Notes: generated by a model from the letters alone, not told the origin. Positions 1 through 7,886 are shown, numbered from the stretch's first letter. The stretch: 32,701 nucleotides of DNA from Clostridia bacterium (GCA_017453985.1 JAFTDT010000035.1:1-32701), one strand, 5' to 3'. Numbers and translations: made by a program.

Positions 1-899
1 TCGACGGTCCCTACCTGCGGATACGGACCCATATACCCATAGCCCGCCAAGCGGTACGTTCCGTCGGAGTCGGGGATTATATTGAACGCTTCCCATGCTC
101 TTACTTCCCATGGTTTATCGGACATCTGTTCCAATATGTCGCGATTGAAGCCGCCGTAGAGATACTCCGCGTCCACGACCACGCCCCAATTGCGCTGGTT
201 GAAGACGTATTCCCCGTTTTTCATGCCGGGATTTATCTCCAGCCCCGATGTGCCGCCGTGCTTGGCGCTGCCGAGCTGGACGATGGTATAACGCATTCTG
301 ACCAGGTCGTACACTCTGCTGTTGCCGGAGCTTGCGCCGCCGCAGGTAAAGTCTGCGGTCACCACGTTGTCGCCGTTTGTAACGCGAACCGGAGTTGCGT
401 TTATCTGCTGCGTCACCGGCCAATAATAGACGTTATTGTTGTAGGTGCCGATCTGCGCGCCGCGTAGATCACGCTCGAAGGAGCGTGTTTCGGTGATGTG
501 TGTGGCGAGGAAGCGGGACTTCTGCCCGTTCTGGTCTACAACAACTACCGGATCCTCGTCCTCCGAATTGTAGAACTCGTCCGCCTTCGGGTCGTTCAGC
601 AGCGAGTTCATGCCGCTGTCTTCCCGCACGACCGAGGTGGGGAGAGTGGTGGTGGTCAGTCCGTCAGGCCAGACCGCCAAAAAGATGTACTCGTTGAACA
701 GATACAGGTAGACGCCCTCCTGCAGACTGCCGAGCGAGCTGCCCGTGACCTTGACGCTCAGCGTGCGCGTCCGGTCGGGCGTGTCAACCGGCTCCCAAAC
801 TCTTTCAACCATCGGTCCCGTCATTGCAAATACGGTTTCCGATGCGAGGCTCAGGCACATTATCAGCGCCAGTGCAAATGCCAATGTTTTCCTTGCCAT
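1..899 (-). CDS. Secreted protein of unknown function, C-terminus cut by window edge
   Basis: An open frame runs on the minus strand from an ATG at 899 to base 1 without a stop (299 codons seen). The start is supported by a GGGAGGA ribosome binding site just upstream. The first 25 residues (MARKTLAFALALIMCLSLAS, then ETVFA) form a classical signal peptide with likely cleavage after VFA, so the product is exported. The mature part is rich in Thr, Val, Tyr and Asp with alternating hydrophobic residues, suggesting beta-rich structure. I recognise no catalytic motif or anchoring signal, though any anchor could lie beyond the edge. An extracellular or surface role is inferred from the signal peptide only. 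It lies downstream of the amidohydrolase on the same strand but is separated from it by a terminator, so it is probably its own transcription unit. Confidence 0.8.
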   Translation of the reverse strand, partial: MARKTLAFALALIMCLSLASETVFAMTGPMVERVWEPVDTPDRTRTLSVKVTGSSLGSLQEGVYLYLFNEYIFLAVWPDGLTTTTLPTSVVREDSGMNSLLNDPKADEFYNSEDEDPVVVVDQNGQKSRFLATHITETRSFERDLRGAQIGTYNNNVYYWPVTQQINATPVRVTNGDNVVTADFTCGGASSGNSRVYDLVRMRYTIVQLGSAKHGGTSGLEINPGMKNGEYVFNQRNWGVVVDAEYLYGGFNRDILEQMSDKPWEVRAWEAFNIIPDSDGTYRLAGYGYMGPYPQVGTV

Positions 900-921
900 A
901 GATATCCTCCCTATCTTTTTT

Positions 922-990
922 GTGCTCCCTCACAGCGGGATACACCTTTATGTTACCAAGGCAAGGCGAAAAAGTATAGTGACCCTAGGG
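922..990 (-). promoter_or_regulatory. Leader of the left-edge secreted gene: possible -10 and hairpin
   Basis: On the minus strand a TATACT (973-978) could be a -10 element, but no good -35 lies 16-19 bases upstream. Next to it is the 8-bp palindrome CCCTAGGG (983-990). Between the -10 and the ribosome binding site, GTG (943-945 read on minus) with TCCC and GGGA with CAC can fold into a small bulged hairpin (922-945). I could not match this leader to a riboswitch class I know. Confidence 0.25.
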
Positions 991-1050
991 CTACCATTGC
1001 ATATTTTTTTGCCGGTTTTGGAGGTTTTTTTCTGAAAATTCTCCGCAAAT

Positions 1051-1080
1051 AAAAACTCCCCCGCGCGGGCGGGGGAAAAT
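1051..1080 (-). terminator. Rho-independent terminator after the amidohydrolase
   Basis: A perfect 7-bp GC stem CCCCCGC/GCGGGGG (1058-1064 with 1069-1075) closes a 4-base loop and is followed on the minus strand by GTTTTTATTT. It lies 12 bases past the amidohydrolase stop. An A-run on the other side could give weak termination in the plus direction. Confidence 0.85.
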
Positions 1081-1091
1081 TTCATTCTGCC

Positions 1092-2366
1092 TCAGTCCTC
1101 TTTTTTGCTTCTTTCCCGTGGGCGGTTTATGTAGGAAAACTCCTCGCGCGGCATGGTGCGGACATATTCCAGCATCTCGTCCAGCTCGGCGCGGGCATAT
1201 ATCCTGCCGCCCTGTATCACGCAGTCTATGCTGCGGCTGCTGCGGATATCCGCCAGCGGGTTCGCCGTCAGCACGAGGATATCGGCGTCCATGCCCGGCG
1301 CCAGCGTGCCCTTGGTATCCAGCTCCAGATAAGCGGCGGGATTGACCGTGGCGGCGCGCAGCGCCTCATACGGCGTCGCCTTGTACAGCTCTACCAGCCG
1401 CGAAAGCTCGTCATGCAGCGAAAAGCCGCTTATCACGCCGGGATAGCCCGCGTCGCAGCCCGCCATGTAGCGGTCGGAGCATTCCATAAACGCCAGTCCG
1501 CGCATGAGCGGGTTGGTGCCGCCCGGCGCGCTGCTCGCCACCCGCGCCATGTCGGGACGCTTGTACATCTCGATGATGGTGCGGTTCTCCTCCTCCCAGC
1601 TCTCCTTGAGCGGATCGGGCAGATAGGCATAGAACTCCAGATCGCTGAGCTTCTTGCCCTTCCAGACATAGTCCGGCAGCGTCTCGCAGACCACCTGTGT
1701 CTGGCAGAGCCACATACCGTTCCGCGCCAGATAGCGGCAGTCCTCCAGATGCTTTGGCAGGCTGCTGGAATGCTCGCAGCTGCGATAGCCGTGGTCGCAG
1801 AGGAACTTCGCCTCGGTCTGGTGCGACATATGACCGGAGACCTTCAGCCCGCACTTCCGCGCCGTATCGAGTATCATCGCAAACTGCGCGGTGGTGAGAC
1901 TGGGATAAAGCTTGATCTCATTATAGCCGCCGTTTATGGTGTCATAGACCGCCTGCTCCGCCTGCTCCACAGTGGAAATATAGATATGCATATTGGTGCG
2001 GTCAACCGCCGCCTCACCGTCGTATATCGGGCTGGATGAATAGAGATACGGTCCCCGGCGCTCTCCGGCGCGCACCTGCTCGTCATACTCCAGCACCTTG
2101 GGATTGCCGGAAAGGTGGCGCACCGCGGTGATGCCGTTTGCCAAAAACAGATACGGCTGCTCGCAGGTGTCGAGATGGGTGTGGGCGTCGAACAGAGAGG
2201 GCATGATATATTTGCCCGTGCAGTCGATCACCTGCGCGCCCTCCGGCACGGGCAGACGCTTGCCGATCTCCGCGATCCTGCCGTCCTCGAATATGAGGTC
2301 GCAGAAATACCTTATCGTGTCGCTCTTCATGCTGAGGATATTGCCGTTTTTCAGTACCGTTTTCAT
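1092..2366 (-). CDS. Metal-dependent amidohydrolase (imidazolonepropionase/prolidase-like)
   Basis: The 424-residue product has the layout of the amidohydrolase superfamily: a beta-sandwich strand at the N-terminus (KNGNILSM), the metal motif HTH (residues 62-64) after the MPSLFDA strand, a candidate carbamylated lysine K152 (NEIKLYPS), metal histidines H179/H182 (SGHMSH) and H199 (CEHSS), and the catalytic aspartate D305 (GCDAGYPG). The C-terminus rebuilds the sandwich (LAPGMDADILVL, VIQGGRIY). Such enzymes hydrolyse C-N bonds of cyclic amides, peptides or related substrates; the actual substrate cannot be told from sequence. There is no signal peptide, so it should be cytosolic. The ATG at 2366 follows AAGGAGG at good spacing. 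The gene stands alone between two terminators, with its own promoter of the MerR-activated type. Confidence 0.88.
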   Translation of the reverse strand: MKTVLKNGNILSMKSDTIRYFCDLIFEDGRIAEIGKRLPVPEGAQVIDCTGKYIMPSLFDAHTHLDTCEQPYLFLANGITAVRHLSGNPKVLEYDEQVRAGERRGPYLYSSSPIYDGEAAVDRTNMHIYISTVEQAEQAVYDTINGGYNEIKLYPSLTTAQFAMILDTARKCGLKVSGHMSHQTEAKFLCDHGYRSCEHSSSLPKHLEDCRYLARNGMWLCQTQVVCETLPDYVWKGKKLSDLEFYAYLPDPLKESWEEENRTIIEMYKRPDMARVASSAPGGTNPLMRGLAFMECSDRYMAGCDAGYPGVISGFSLHDELSRLVELYKATPYEALRAATVNPAAYLELDTKGTLAPGMDADILVLTANPLADIRSSRSIDCVIQGGRIYARAELDEMLEYVRTMPREEFSYINRPRERSKKED

Positions 2367-2399
2367 TTGCGCGCCTCCTTGTAATTTATATTGTATAAA

Positions 2400-2430
2400 A
2401 TTATAAACCTCTACACAATGTACAGGTCAA
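2400..2430 (-). promoter_or_regulatory. MerR-type promoter (19-bp spacer with dyad) of the amidohydrolase
   Basis: On the minus strand TTGACC (2425-2430) and TATAAT (2400-2405) are 19 bases apart, too long for normal sigma-A use and the hallmark of promoters activated by MerR-family proteins. The spacer region holds a near-perfect dyad: ACCTGTACA, three bases, TGTAGAGGT (2407-2427, 8 of 9 positions symmetric). Its centre is within two bases of the spacer centre, as expected for a MerR operator. No merR gene is adjacent; the one in this window has a different dyad at its own promoter. Confidence 0.7.
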
Positions 2431-2451
2431 CTGTTTTCGGCGCGCAGACGC

Positions 2452-2484
2452 AAAACTGCCCTGCGGAGCATTTCCGCAGGGCAG
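2452..2484 (-). terminator. Rho-independent terminator after the cysteine protease
   Basis: A 12-bp perfect stem (2456-2467 with 2473-2484, CTGCCCTGCGGA arm) encloses a 5-base loop and is followed by TTTTG on the minus strand. It lies 35 bases past the protease stop codon. Confidence 0.85.
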
Positions 2485-2519
2485 CCGGCGCGTCAAAAAG
2501 CTTTGCCGCGGCGCTCAAT

Positions 2520-5500
2520 TTACTTTTTCCAGCCCTCCAGCGTCAGATACATCAGCGTACTCCAGTCGATGCTGCTTACCATATCCGAAAGGGCGCTCTC
2601 TGTCTCCAGTCCCGTCATATCCGCCATGAGCGCATACAGGTTGTACGCTGCACCGTTGACGTTGACGGTGACAGTCTCGTCGTTTATTCTGTCGAAATGC
2701 TTTGGCGCCTCCAGCACATAACGCAGGGTCAGCCCCCAGTCGTTGGCGTCCACCACTCCGTTGAAGTCGCAGTCGCCCGGCGTGACCACCAGCAGCTCTC
2801 TGCCGCCGCCAAAGCATATCCTCACCGCCGCGCTGTATTTTGACGTGATGCTGAGACGGAGATATTCGCCGCTTTGATCGATCCTGATCTCCAGCAGGTC
2901 CCTCTTGGCGTTCCGCAGGACGATCGCCCCGCCTTCGCCTTCCGCCTGCTCGAGCGCCGCAAAGCCGCTCCGGCGCGTATAGCTCTCACAAACCGCAGAA
3001 GCCAGTGCTCGGCGCAAAAGCCCGATATTTCCTGCCGATACGGGCAGCAGCCTGTCGTTCACCTTGACGCCCACCGTCAGGCTGATCATGCTCGGATCAT
3101 AGCCGTAATTCGTCGGCTCGCCGGTATTTTTGGCGTCCATGCCGTCCCATCGCAGGAGCTTGACGACATTCGGCGTCTCCTCCTCGCTGCCGCCGAAAAC
3201 AGTCACCTTGCTTATCGCCTCATCCTTCCAGACGGCATACAGCGTAATGTCCTCGACGAGAGTAAAGCTGTCGCCCGGCTGATAGGAATTGCCGCTGCCG
3301 TCCGGCTGCGTGCTCCAATAGTCAAACACCTTGCCGTCAGGCGGCGTAAAGCTGCACTCCGGCGCCTCGATCTCGCTGCCGTGATCTCCGGTCTGCTCCG
3401 GCATACTGCCCGTGCCCTCGCCCGCGTCAAAGCTGACCGTATGGCTCTTGAGCCGCCACTTCGCAGTGTAGACGGCGTTCCCGCTCACCTTCACCTCAAG
3501 CTCAGGCTCCCAGCCGATGAAAGTATAGTATTCGCGCACGGTGCTGCCGCCGAAAGCAGGCGTATCCTCGCCCGCAAGCAGGTTTTCATATACCTCGTCG
3601 GAAAACGCTGCGCCGTCTATGCCGTCAGTATAGCGCACGGTGTATTTTTCCTCCAGCGTATCGGCTGTGCCGTTTGCGTTTTCATCATAGCCCCAAAGGG
3701 CGTAGAGCTCCACGTTATAATCCGGCATTATATATGTATCTCCGGCGCTGTAATACGGTCTCGCATCACTATGCCGATCAAGTGTGACTCGCGCGTAATC
3801 AGCCCAGCCGATGAACACCACCGGAGTATTTCCTTCGTCCTCGTGAAGCGGTATCATATCTATCACGCTTACCGACTCTCCGCACAGCAGATTATCCCTA
3901 ATATAACCCTTTCCATAGCCTCCATTCAAGCTATAGATCAGCGAATACTTTCTCTCCAGCGCGTCGGCTTCTCCATTGCGGTTTTCGTCTATCCCCCAGA
4001 GTGCGTAGAGCTTAACGTCATGCGCGGGCATCGTATACGCCGCATTGGCTCTATAATACGTTCCCGCAGGGTCATCTCTGCCGAGGATATTTTTTTGACT
4101 CTCCGTCCAGTCGAGGAATACCACGGCTTTGCCGTTCACGTCCGCGTGGGTGGGGACGGCGGCGCTGAGCGTGACGGCTGCCCCGCCGGGGATGTTCGGC
4201 TGCGCGTCGGGCGCGCCGAGTCCGCCGTTGGCGTCATAGCTCAGTGTATACAGCTTTTCCCAGATGGCATAGAGCGTGATATTTGCCGTCGGGGTATAGC
4301 TCTGTCTGGGGGCGAACTCAGCCTCGCCTGTTTCGGCGGCGGGATCGTCGCTCCAGCCGAGGAAGCGCGCTCCATTCGGATGCACAAAGCTGCAGTCGGG
4401 TATTAAGAAACTCTCGCCCTGACGCACTCTCTTCGCCGGCATTTCACCAACACCGTTGTTGGACATAAAGCTGACCTGCCAATATGCCTCGACAGTCACC
4501 GTCGCAGAGCCGTATTTTGTGCCGTCTGCCACAGAGGTGGCGGTGACGGTCAGCGTGCCGCGCGGCTCGTCCGCCGCCACGGTCAAAAGCCCGTTTTCTA
4601 TCGTGGTATCGGCGCTCTGATTGCCCGACACGCTCCATATCACCTCGCTGGAGGGATTGTTCCTGCCCTGCACCGTCGCCGTGAACTGCTTTTGCGCGCC
4701 GTTTTCGACCGTTGCGGAGGCGGGGGAAACCGTCACGGACTCCACCACCTGCGGCACGGTTATGGCTTTGATGCAGAAGTTTTGGGTGTCGTATTCGCTC
4801 AGCAAAGCTGTATATGCTGACCACCTGTGATATGAGGTCCCGGCGGGAGCGGTATTCTTTGTATCAAATCCGATGCCGAATAAGTTTTCCGAATGAATGA
4901 CCACAGCAAATTTGCTGCCCACCGCGCCTAGCGGCACCGGCTCCTTGAGGTCAAAGGTATACCAGCCCGGATATACCGCGCTGCCAATGCCCTCTATCTC
5001 ACTTGCCGCCGTCGGGAAGGTATAGCCGTTAAAATCGGTAAAATCGGTGATGACGTCTATACTGATCTCCGCATCGGAAGTTGCGAAAAATACGCGCACC
5101 GATTTCAGCGCTTCCGCGCCGCTCTCCACCGTATAGACGCGGGCAACCGAATATCTCCTCCCGTAGGAGCCGTTCATGCGGTAATCGTACTCATATACCT
5201 TCTGCTCGCGGTCATACTCCTGCGCAGCGTTGACAGCCATGGTTTTTTGCGGGAAATTGGTATCGTAATAGGATATCCACAGATATCCGCCCTTGCTTCC
5301 CCACTCCGTACCCCAACTGTTTTTGACCAGCCATGCGCCGTTTGCCGGCGGGCGATGGTTCTCGTTAAAATTGGCAACGGGATAATCGTCGTCCCAGCCG
5401 ACAATCATAACAAGATGATTGGTGTCTCTGTCTCCATTTTCGTCATATTCTACGACGTTAAGATAATAGGCGCTGTTGGGATAATTGTAATATTCTTCAT

Positions 5501-6287
5501 CCAATATGCCGCCAACGGCATCGCCGGTATAATACATAGTCGCCGATACCGAGCCGTAGGTCATGATCGCTTCCTTTATCACAGCCATATCGGAAAGCGA
5601 CTGCGCGTCAGGATATGTGTCGGTCTTACCTCCGGTCAGGAAAAGATAATCCCGCGCGGTATAGGTCTTGTTTTCCTCCGCGCCGCGAGCTTTGGTTATA
5701 TCCAGTGACCGCAGAGGCAGCGCGGAAGTGCTGTACGGGTCTGTCGCCTCGTCTATCGCGCCACCCAGCGCGCCGCCGCGCATCATATAGTCGGCAAAAT
5801 AGTAGCGGTTGCCGCCGCCGTCCGGCGTGCGGTTAAAACCCTGCTGCTCGTTTACGATGCCTTCCTCGTAAGAGCCGTATCTGCTGGCAGCATATACGAT
5901 ATGCATTTCCGAAATATCCTGCTCGCCGTAGCCGTTCTTGATAAGGTTAGCTTCCAGCGCGCCCACGGTGCCGAACGCCCAGCACGTACCGTTATTGCCC
6001 TGATTTTTCACCGCGGACTGCCCCAGCACGCGCAGCGTCCCGCCCTCGGTGTCAAAGCCGTAGCTTGCGGGCAGCTCGCCTGTATTTTGCAGTCCGTCGC
6101 CGCTGAAAGGCTCCGGATACTCAAGCTCGTATTCCTCCGGTATTATTCCGGGGACAAATACAAACTCGTCCGGCTCCTCCGCGTATGCGGCGGGGATCAG
6201 CCCGTCCGCCGGGACGAGCAGCACCGCCAGCATCAGCGCCAAAGCCGCCGCCAATAGCCCGTGTTTTCTGTCAACCACCCTTTTCAT
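2520..6287 (-). CDS. Large secreted papain-family (C1) cysteine protease with InlB repeats and dockerin-like tail
   Basis: The 1255-residue product begins with a signal peptide (to about AYA at 36). Residues 85-345 are a C1 peptidase: oxyanion Q96 (VKNQG), nucleophile C102 (GTCWAF), H291 (TNHLVMIVGW) and N323 (LVKNSWG). Residues 365-510 resemble the lectin-like domain that follows such peptidases in Clostridia. Residues 515-600 form a Big_2-like Ig domain. Residues 603-1021 hold about five InlB/Flg_new-type repeats ending in YAxW. Two EF-hand-like loops (DENRNGEADALE at 767, DENANGTADTLE at 868) sit between repeats. Residues 1171-1225 resemble a dockerin: GDCDFNGVVDANDW is a good calcium loop, but the second half is degenerate. 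There is no LPXTG motif, so release or attachment through the tail is inferred. The ATG at 6287 follows GGAGGGG. Confidence 0.9.
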   Translation of the reverse strand: MKRVVDRKHGLLAAALALMLAVLLVPADGLIPAAYAEEPDEFVFVPGIIPEEYELEYPEPFSGDGLQNTGELPASYGFDTEGGTLRVLGQSAVKNQGNNGTCWAFGTVGALEANLIKNGYGEQDISEMHIVYAASRYGSYEEGIVNEQQGFNRTPDGGGNRYYFADYMMRGGALGGAIDEATDPYSTSALPLRSLDITKARGAEENKTYTARDYLFLTGGKTDTYPDAQSLSDMAVIKEAIMTYGSVSATMYYTGDAVGGILDEEYYNYPNSAYYLNVVEYDENGDRDTNHLVMIVGWDDDYPVANFNENHRPPANGAWLVKNSWGTEWGSKGGYLWISYYDTNFPQKTMAVNAAQEYDREQKVYEYDYRMNGSYGRRYSVARVYTVESGAEALKSVRVFFATSDAEISIDVITDFTDFNGYTFPTAASEIEGIGSAVYPGWYTFDLKEPVPLGAVGSKFAVVIHSENLFGIGFDTKNTAPAGTSYHRWSAYTALLSEYDTQNFCIKAITVPQVVESVTVSPASATVENGAQKQFTATVQGRNNPSSEVIWSVSGNQSADTTIENGLLTVAADEPRGTLTVTATSVADGTKYGSATVTVEAYWQVSFMSNNGVGEMPAKRVRQGESFLIPDCSFVHPNGARFLGWSDDPAAETGEAEFAPRQSYTPTANITLYAIWEKLYTLSYDANGGLGAPDAQPNIPGGAAVTLSAAVPTHADVNGKAVVFLDWTESQKNILGRDDPAGTYYRANAAYTMPAHDVKLYALWGIDENRNGEADALERKYSLIYSLNGGYGKGYIRDNLLCGESVSVIDMIPLHEDEGNTPVVFIGWADYARVTLDRHSDARPYYSAGDTYIMPDYNVELYALWGYDENANGTADTLEEKYTVRYTDGIDGAAFSDEVYENLLAGEDTPAFGGSTVREYYTFIGWEPELEVKVSGNAVYTAKWRLKSHTVSFDAGEGTGSMPEQTGDHGSEIEAPECSFTPPDGKVFDYWSTQPDGSGNSYQPGDSFTLVEDITLYAVWKDEAISKVTVFGGSEEETPNVVKLLRWDGMDAKNTGEPTNYGYDPSMISLTVGVKVNDRLLPVSAGNIGLLRRALASAVCESYTRRSGFAALEQAEGEGGAIVLRNAKRDLLEIRIDQSGEYLRLSITSKYSAAVRICFGGGRELLVVTPGDCDFNGVVDANDWGLTLRYVLEAPKHFDRINDETVTVNVNGAAYNLYALMADMTGLETESALSDMVSSIDWSTLMYLTLEGWKK
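3648..4256 (-). repeat. Tandem ~101-residue InlB/EF-loop module inside the protease gene
   Basis: Residues 678-779 and 780-880 are two copies of one module. Each has a KxY start, a VVF(L/I)xW core, a YY(R/S)A motif, a Y(T/I)MPxxxVxLYALWG motif, and then the calcium-loop linker DENxNGxADxLExKY. The equal spacing (767 to 868) points to an internal duplication of this module rather than independent repeats. Confidence 0.7.
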
Positions 6288-6398
6288 GAAAAGACCCCTC
6301 CGTTATGTGAATATAAAATATACAGATACAGCCAAAAAAATATTCCTTTGCCTTCATGCCCGTATTTTGCTTGCGCCAAAACCTCCCCTAATAAATCA

Positions 6399-6427
6399 AA
6401 TATAACACAAAATGCCAAGAAAATCAA
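6399..6427 (-). promoter_or_regulatory. Predicted sigma-A promoter of the protease gene
   Basis: On the minus strand TTGATT (6422-6427) and TATATT (6399-6404) are 17 bases apart. This leaves a 5' untranslated region of roughly 100 bases before the ATG at 6287, long enough for regulation, but no known leader RNA was recognised in it. Confidence 0.5.
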
Positions 6428-6441
6428 CAGCCGCACCCGCC

Positions 6442-6483
6442 TTTTTTCAACAAAAAATAAGCCCGAACGCCCGTTTTGCGTTC
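6442..6483 (-). terminator. Possible terminator after the dCMP deaminase gene
   Basis: A 6-bp stem GAACGC/GCGTTC (6465-6470 with 6478-6483) is followed on the minus strand by GGGCTTATTTTTTG. The T-run starts several bases past the stem, so the signal is weak. It lies between the dCMP deaminase stop and the protease promoter, where a terminator is expected. Confidence 0.4.
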
Positions 6484-6519
6484 AGACCTATTTCCCGTCT
6501 GCGCTTACCCGCGCGCAGC

Positions 6520-7014
6520 TCAATATGTATTCAGCAGCTCGTCCGGCAGAACGTCGTCCTCCTCGACCCAGCTCTGCACATCGTATTCGGTATATTCGTC
6601 ATGCGTATTGCGGACAATGACGCTCGCTATGCCCGCGTTGATTATCAAGCGGCGGCACATGTTGCAGGGGCTGGCGTTCGGCACCAGCTCGCCCGTGACC
6701 GCGTCGCGCCCCACCAGATACAGCGCCGCCCCCAGCATTTCCTCGCGCGGGGCGGCGATGATGGCGTTTGCCTCTGCGTGTACGCTGCGGCACATCTCAT
6801 ATCGCTGCCCGCGCGGCACCTTGAGCTGCTCGCGGCGGCAGGCGCCGAGATCGGAGCAGTTTGCCCGTCCTCGCGGCGCGCCGACATAGCCGGTGGAGAT
6901 TACCACGTCGTTCTTCACGATGATGGCGCCGAAGTTGCGCCGCAGGCAGGTCCCGCGCTCCAGCACCGTCTCCGCGATATCCAGATAATAATTTTTCTTG
7001 TCACGTCTTACCAT
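6520..7014 (-). CDS. dCMP deaminase-family protein (ComEB-like)
   Basis: The 164-residue product carries the zinc and catalytic motif of cytidine/deoxycytidylate deaminases: H79-A-E81 (SVHAEANAI), where the histidine binds zinc and the glutamate acts as proton shuttle, and P-C117-N-M-C120 for the other two zinc ligands. The family converts dCMP to dUMP in the cytosol to feed thymidylate synthesis; in Bacillus the comE operon member is called ComEB. The length fits the family. The open frame extends further upstream through the ABC gene in another reading frame, but only the ATG at 7014 has a ribosome binding site (GGGGAG) and keeps the deaminase domain alone. It follows the ABC ATPase gene by 17 bases and is probably co-transcribed with it. 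No comEA or comEC is near, so a competence role is not supported. Confidence 0.88.
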   Translation of the reverse strand: MVRRDKKNYYLDIAETVLERGTCLRRNFGAIIVKNDVVISTGYVGAPRGRANCSDLGACRREQLKVPRGQRYEMCRSVHAEANAIIAAPREEMLGAALYLVGRDAVTGELVPNASPCNMCRRLIINAGIASVIVRNTHDEYTEYDVQSWVEEDDVLPDELLNTY

Positions 7015-7031
7015 ATTTATCTCGCTCCCCG

Positions 7032-7691
7032 TTATATTATTTCTCCGTTTGCCATGCGCAGAGTCCGGTCTGCGCGCTTTGCCAGCTCCATATCGTGCGT
7101 GATCATCACCAGCGTGCGCCCCTCGCGGTTCAGCTCGCGCAGCACCTCCATGATCTCCCGCACGGATACGCCGTCCAAGTTTCCTGTTGGCTCGTCCGCC
7201 AGTATCAGCTCCGGATCGGCAGCCAGCACCCGCGCTATCGCCACCCGCTGCTGCTGTCCGCCGGACAGCTCCGCCGGGCGGTGGCTGCTGCGCTCCGCCA
7301 AACCCACGCGCTCCAGCGCGGCGAGCGCCCGCTCCCTGCGGCTGCGTGCGGCTTCTCCCCGCAGCACCAGCGGCAGCTCCACGTTCTCGCATGCCGTCAT
7401 GTGCGGAATGAGATTGAAGCTCTGGAAAACAAAGCCGATATGCCTGCCGCGCACCGCCGCCGCTTCCTGCGGACGCAGCCTGCCCATATCCCGCCGCAGC
7501 AGGCGGTAAGTACCGGAGGTCGGGCGGTCGAGGCAGCCGAGAATGTTCATCAGCGTGGTCTTGCCGCTGCCGGATGGACCGATCACCGAAAGATATTCCC
7601 CTGCCGCCACGGTCAGCGACACCTCGCGCAGCGCGCAGATGCGCTCTCCGTTTTTTACATATACTCTGCTGACCCGCTCCAGCTCTATCAT
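7032..7691 (-). CDS. ABC transporter ATP-binding protein, LolD/MacB type, without a permease
   Basis: The 219-residue protein is a complete ABC ATPase: Walker A GPSGSGKT (38-45), Q-loop VFQSFNL (88-94), signature LSGGQ (142-146), Walker B LILADEP (162-168) and switch H199. Sequences such as NILGCLDRPTSG and ADEPTGNLDG are typical of the LolD/MacB/FtsE branch, which works with FtsX-like permeases in lipoprotein, peptide or antibiotic handling. The start chosen is the ATG at 7691, with AGGAG eight bases upstream. A TTG at 7709 is in frame but overlaps that Shine-Dalgarno sequence. Neither neighbour is a membrane protein (dCMP deaminase downstream; a MITE and a dehydrogenase upstream), so its permease must be encoded elsewhere or has been lost. 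Confidence 0.9.
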   Translation of the reverse strand: MIELERVSRVYVKNGERICALREVSLTVAAGEYLSVIGPSGSGKTTLMNILGCLDRPTSGTYRLLRRDMGRLRPQEAAAVRGRHIGFVFQSFNLIPHMTACENVELPLVLRGEAARSRRERALAALERVGLAERSSHRPAELSGGQQQRVAIARVLAADPELILADEPTGNLDGVSVREIMEVLRELNREGRTLVMITHDMELAKRADRTLRMANGEII

Positions 7692-7727
7692 AATGCGCGC
7701 TCCTCTCAAAAGGCAGGTTCCTCTTTA

Positions 7728-7886
7728 GTAAGCGCTGAATAAATCCGCCAGAATGGATTGCGAGGTTTTTATCGTCGCAGCGAGGACAAAAGCCAATGAA
7801 ATACTGCGTGTATTTCAAGATTTTGCGGCGATGCTGCGGCGGGAAAATGCCGCAAGACAACGAAGCGGCATTTGTTCAGCGCTTAC
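7728..7886. mobile_element. MITE-like element, 159 bp, with inverted termini and TTTA target duplication
   Basis: The ends carry a perfect inverted repeat, AGTAAGCGCTGAA at 7727-7739 and its complement at 7875-7887. The similarity continues imperfectly for about ten more bases inside. If the element is taken as GTAAGC...GCTTAC, both flanks read TTTA (7724-7727 and 7887-7890), a 4-bp target duplication. The right half contains a strong internal hairpin (AAATGCCGC with GCGGCATTT, 7845-7853 with 7865-7873). There is no credible coding frame. It fits a non-autonomous miniature transposon whose transposase lies elsewhere. It separates the dehydrogenase gene from the ABC gene. Confidence 0.65.

Noticed and set aside
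2874-4406. Long plus-strand open frame opposite the protease gene
   Set aside because: It lies wholly antisense to a gene with clear catalytic motifs, has no ribosome binding site, and is rich in Arg, Ala and His as expected from reading GC-rich coding DNA backward.
6288-6398. Cyclic-di-GMP or other riboswitch in the protease leader
   Set aside because: The leader is long and contains GGGGAGG and several A-rich loops, but none of the conserved cores I know (such as GCAAAGCC pairs) are present.
6520-7860. One 446-codon minus-strand frame joining sequence opposite the ABC gene frame to dCMP deaminase
   Set aside because: Only its last 164 codons are a known domain. The rest reads the ABC gene out of frame and runs into the MITE. 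The ATG at 7014 with GGGGAG is the real start.
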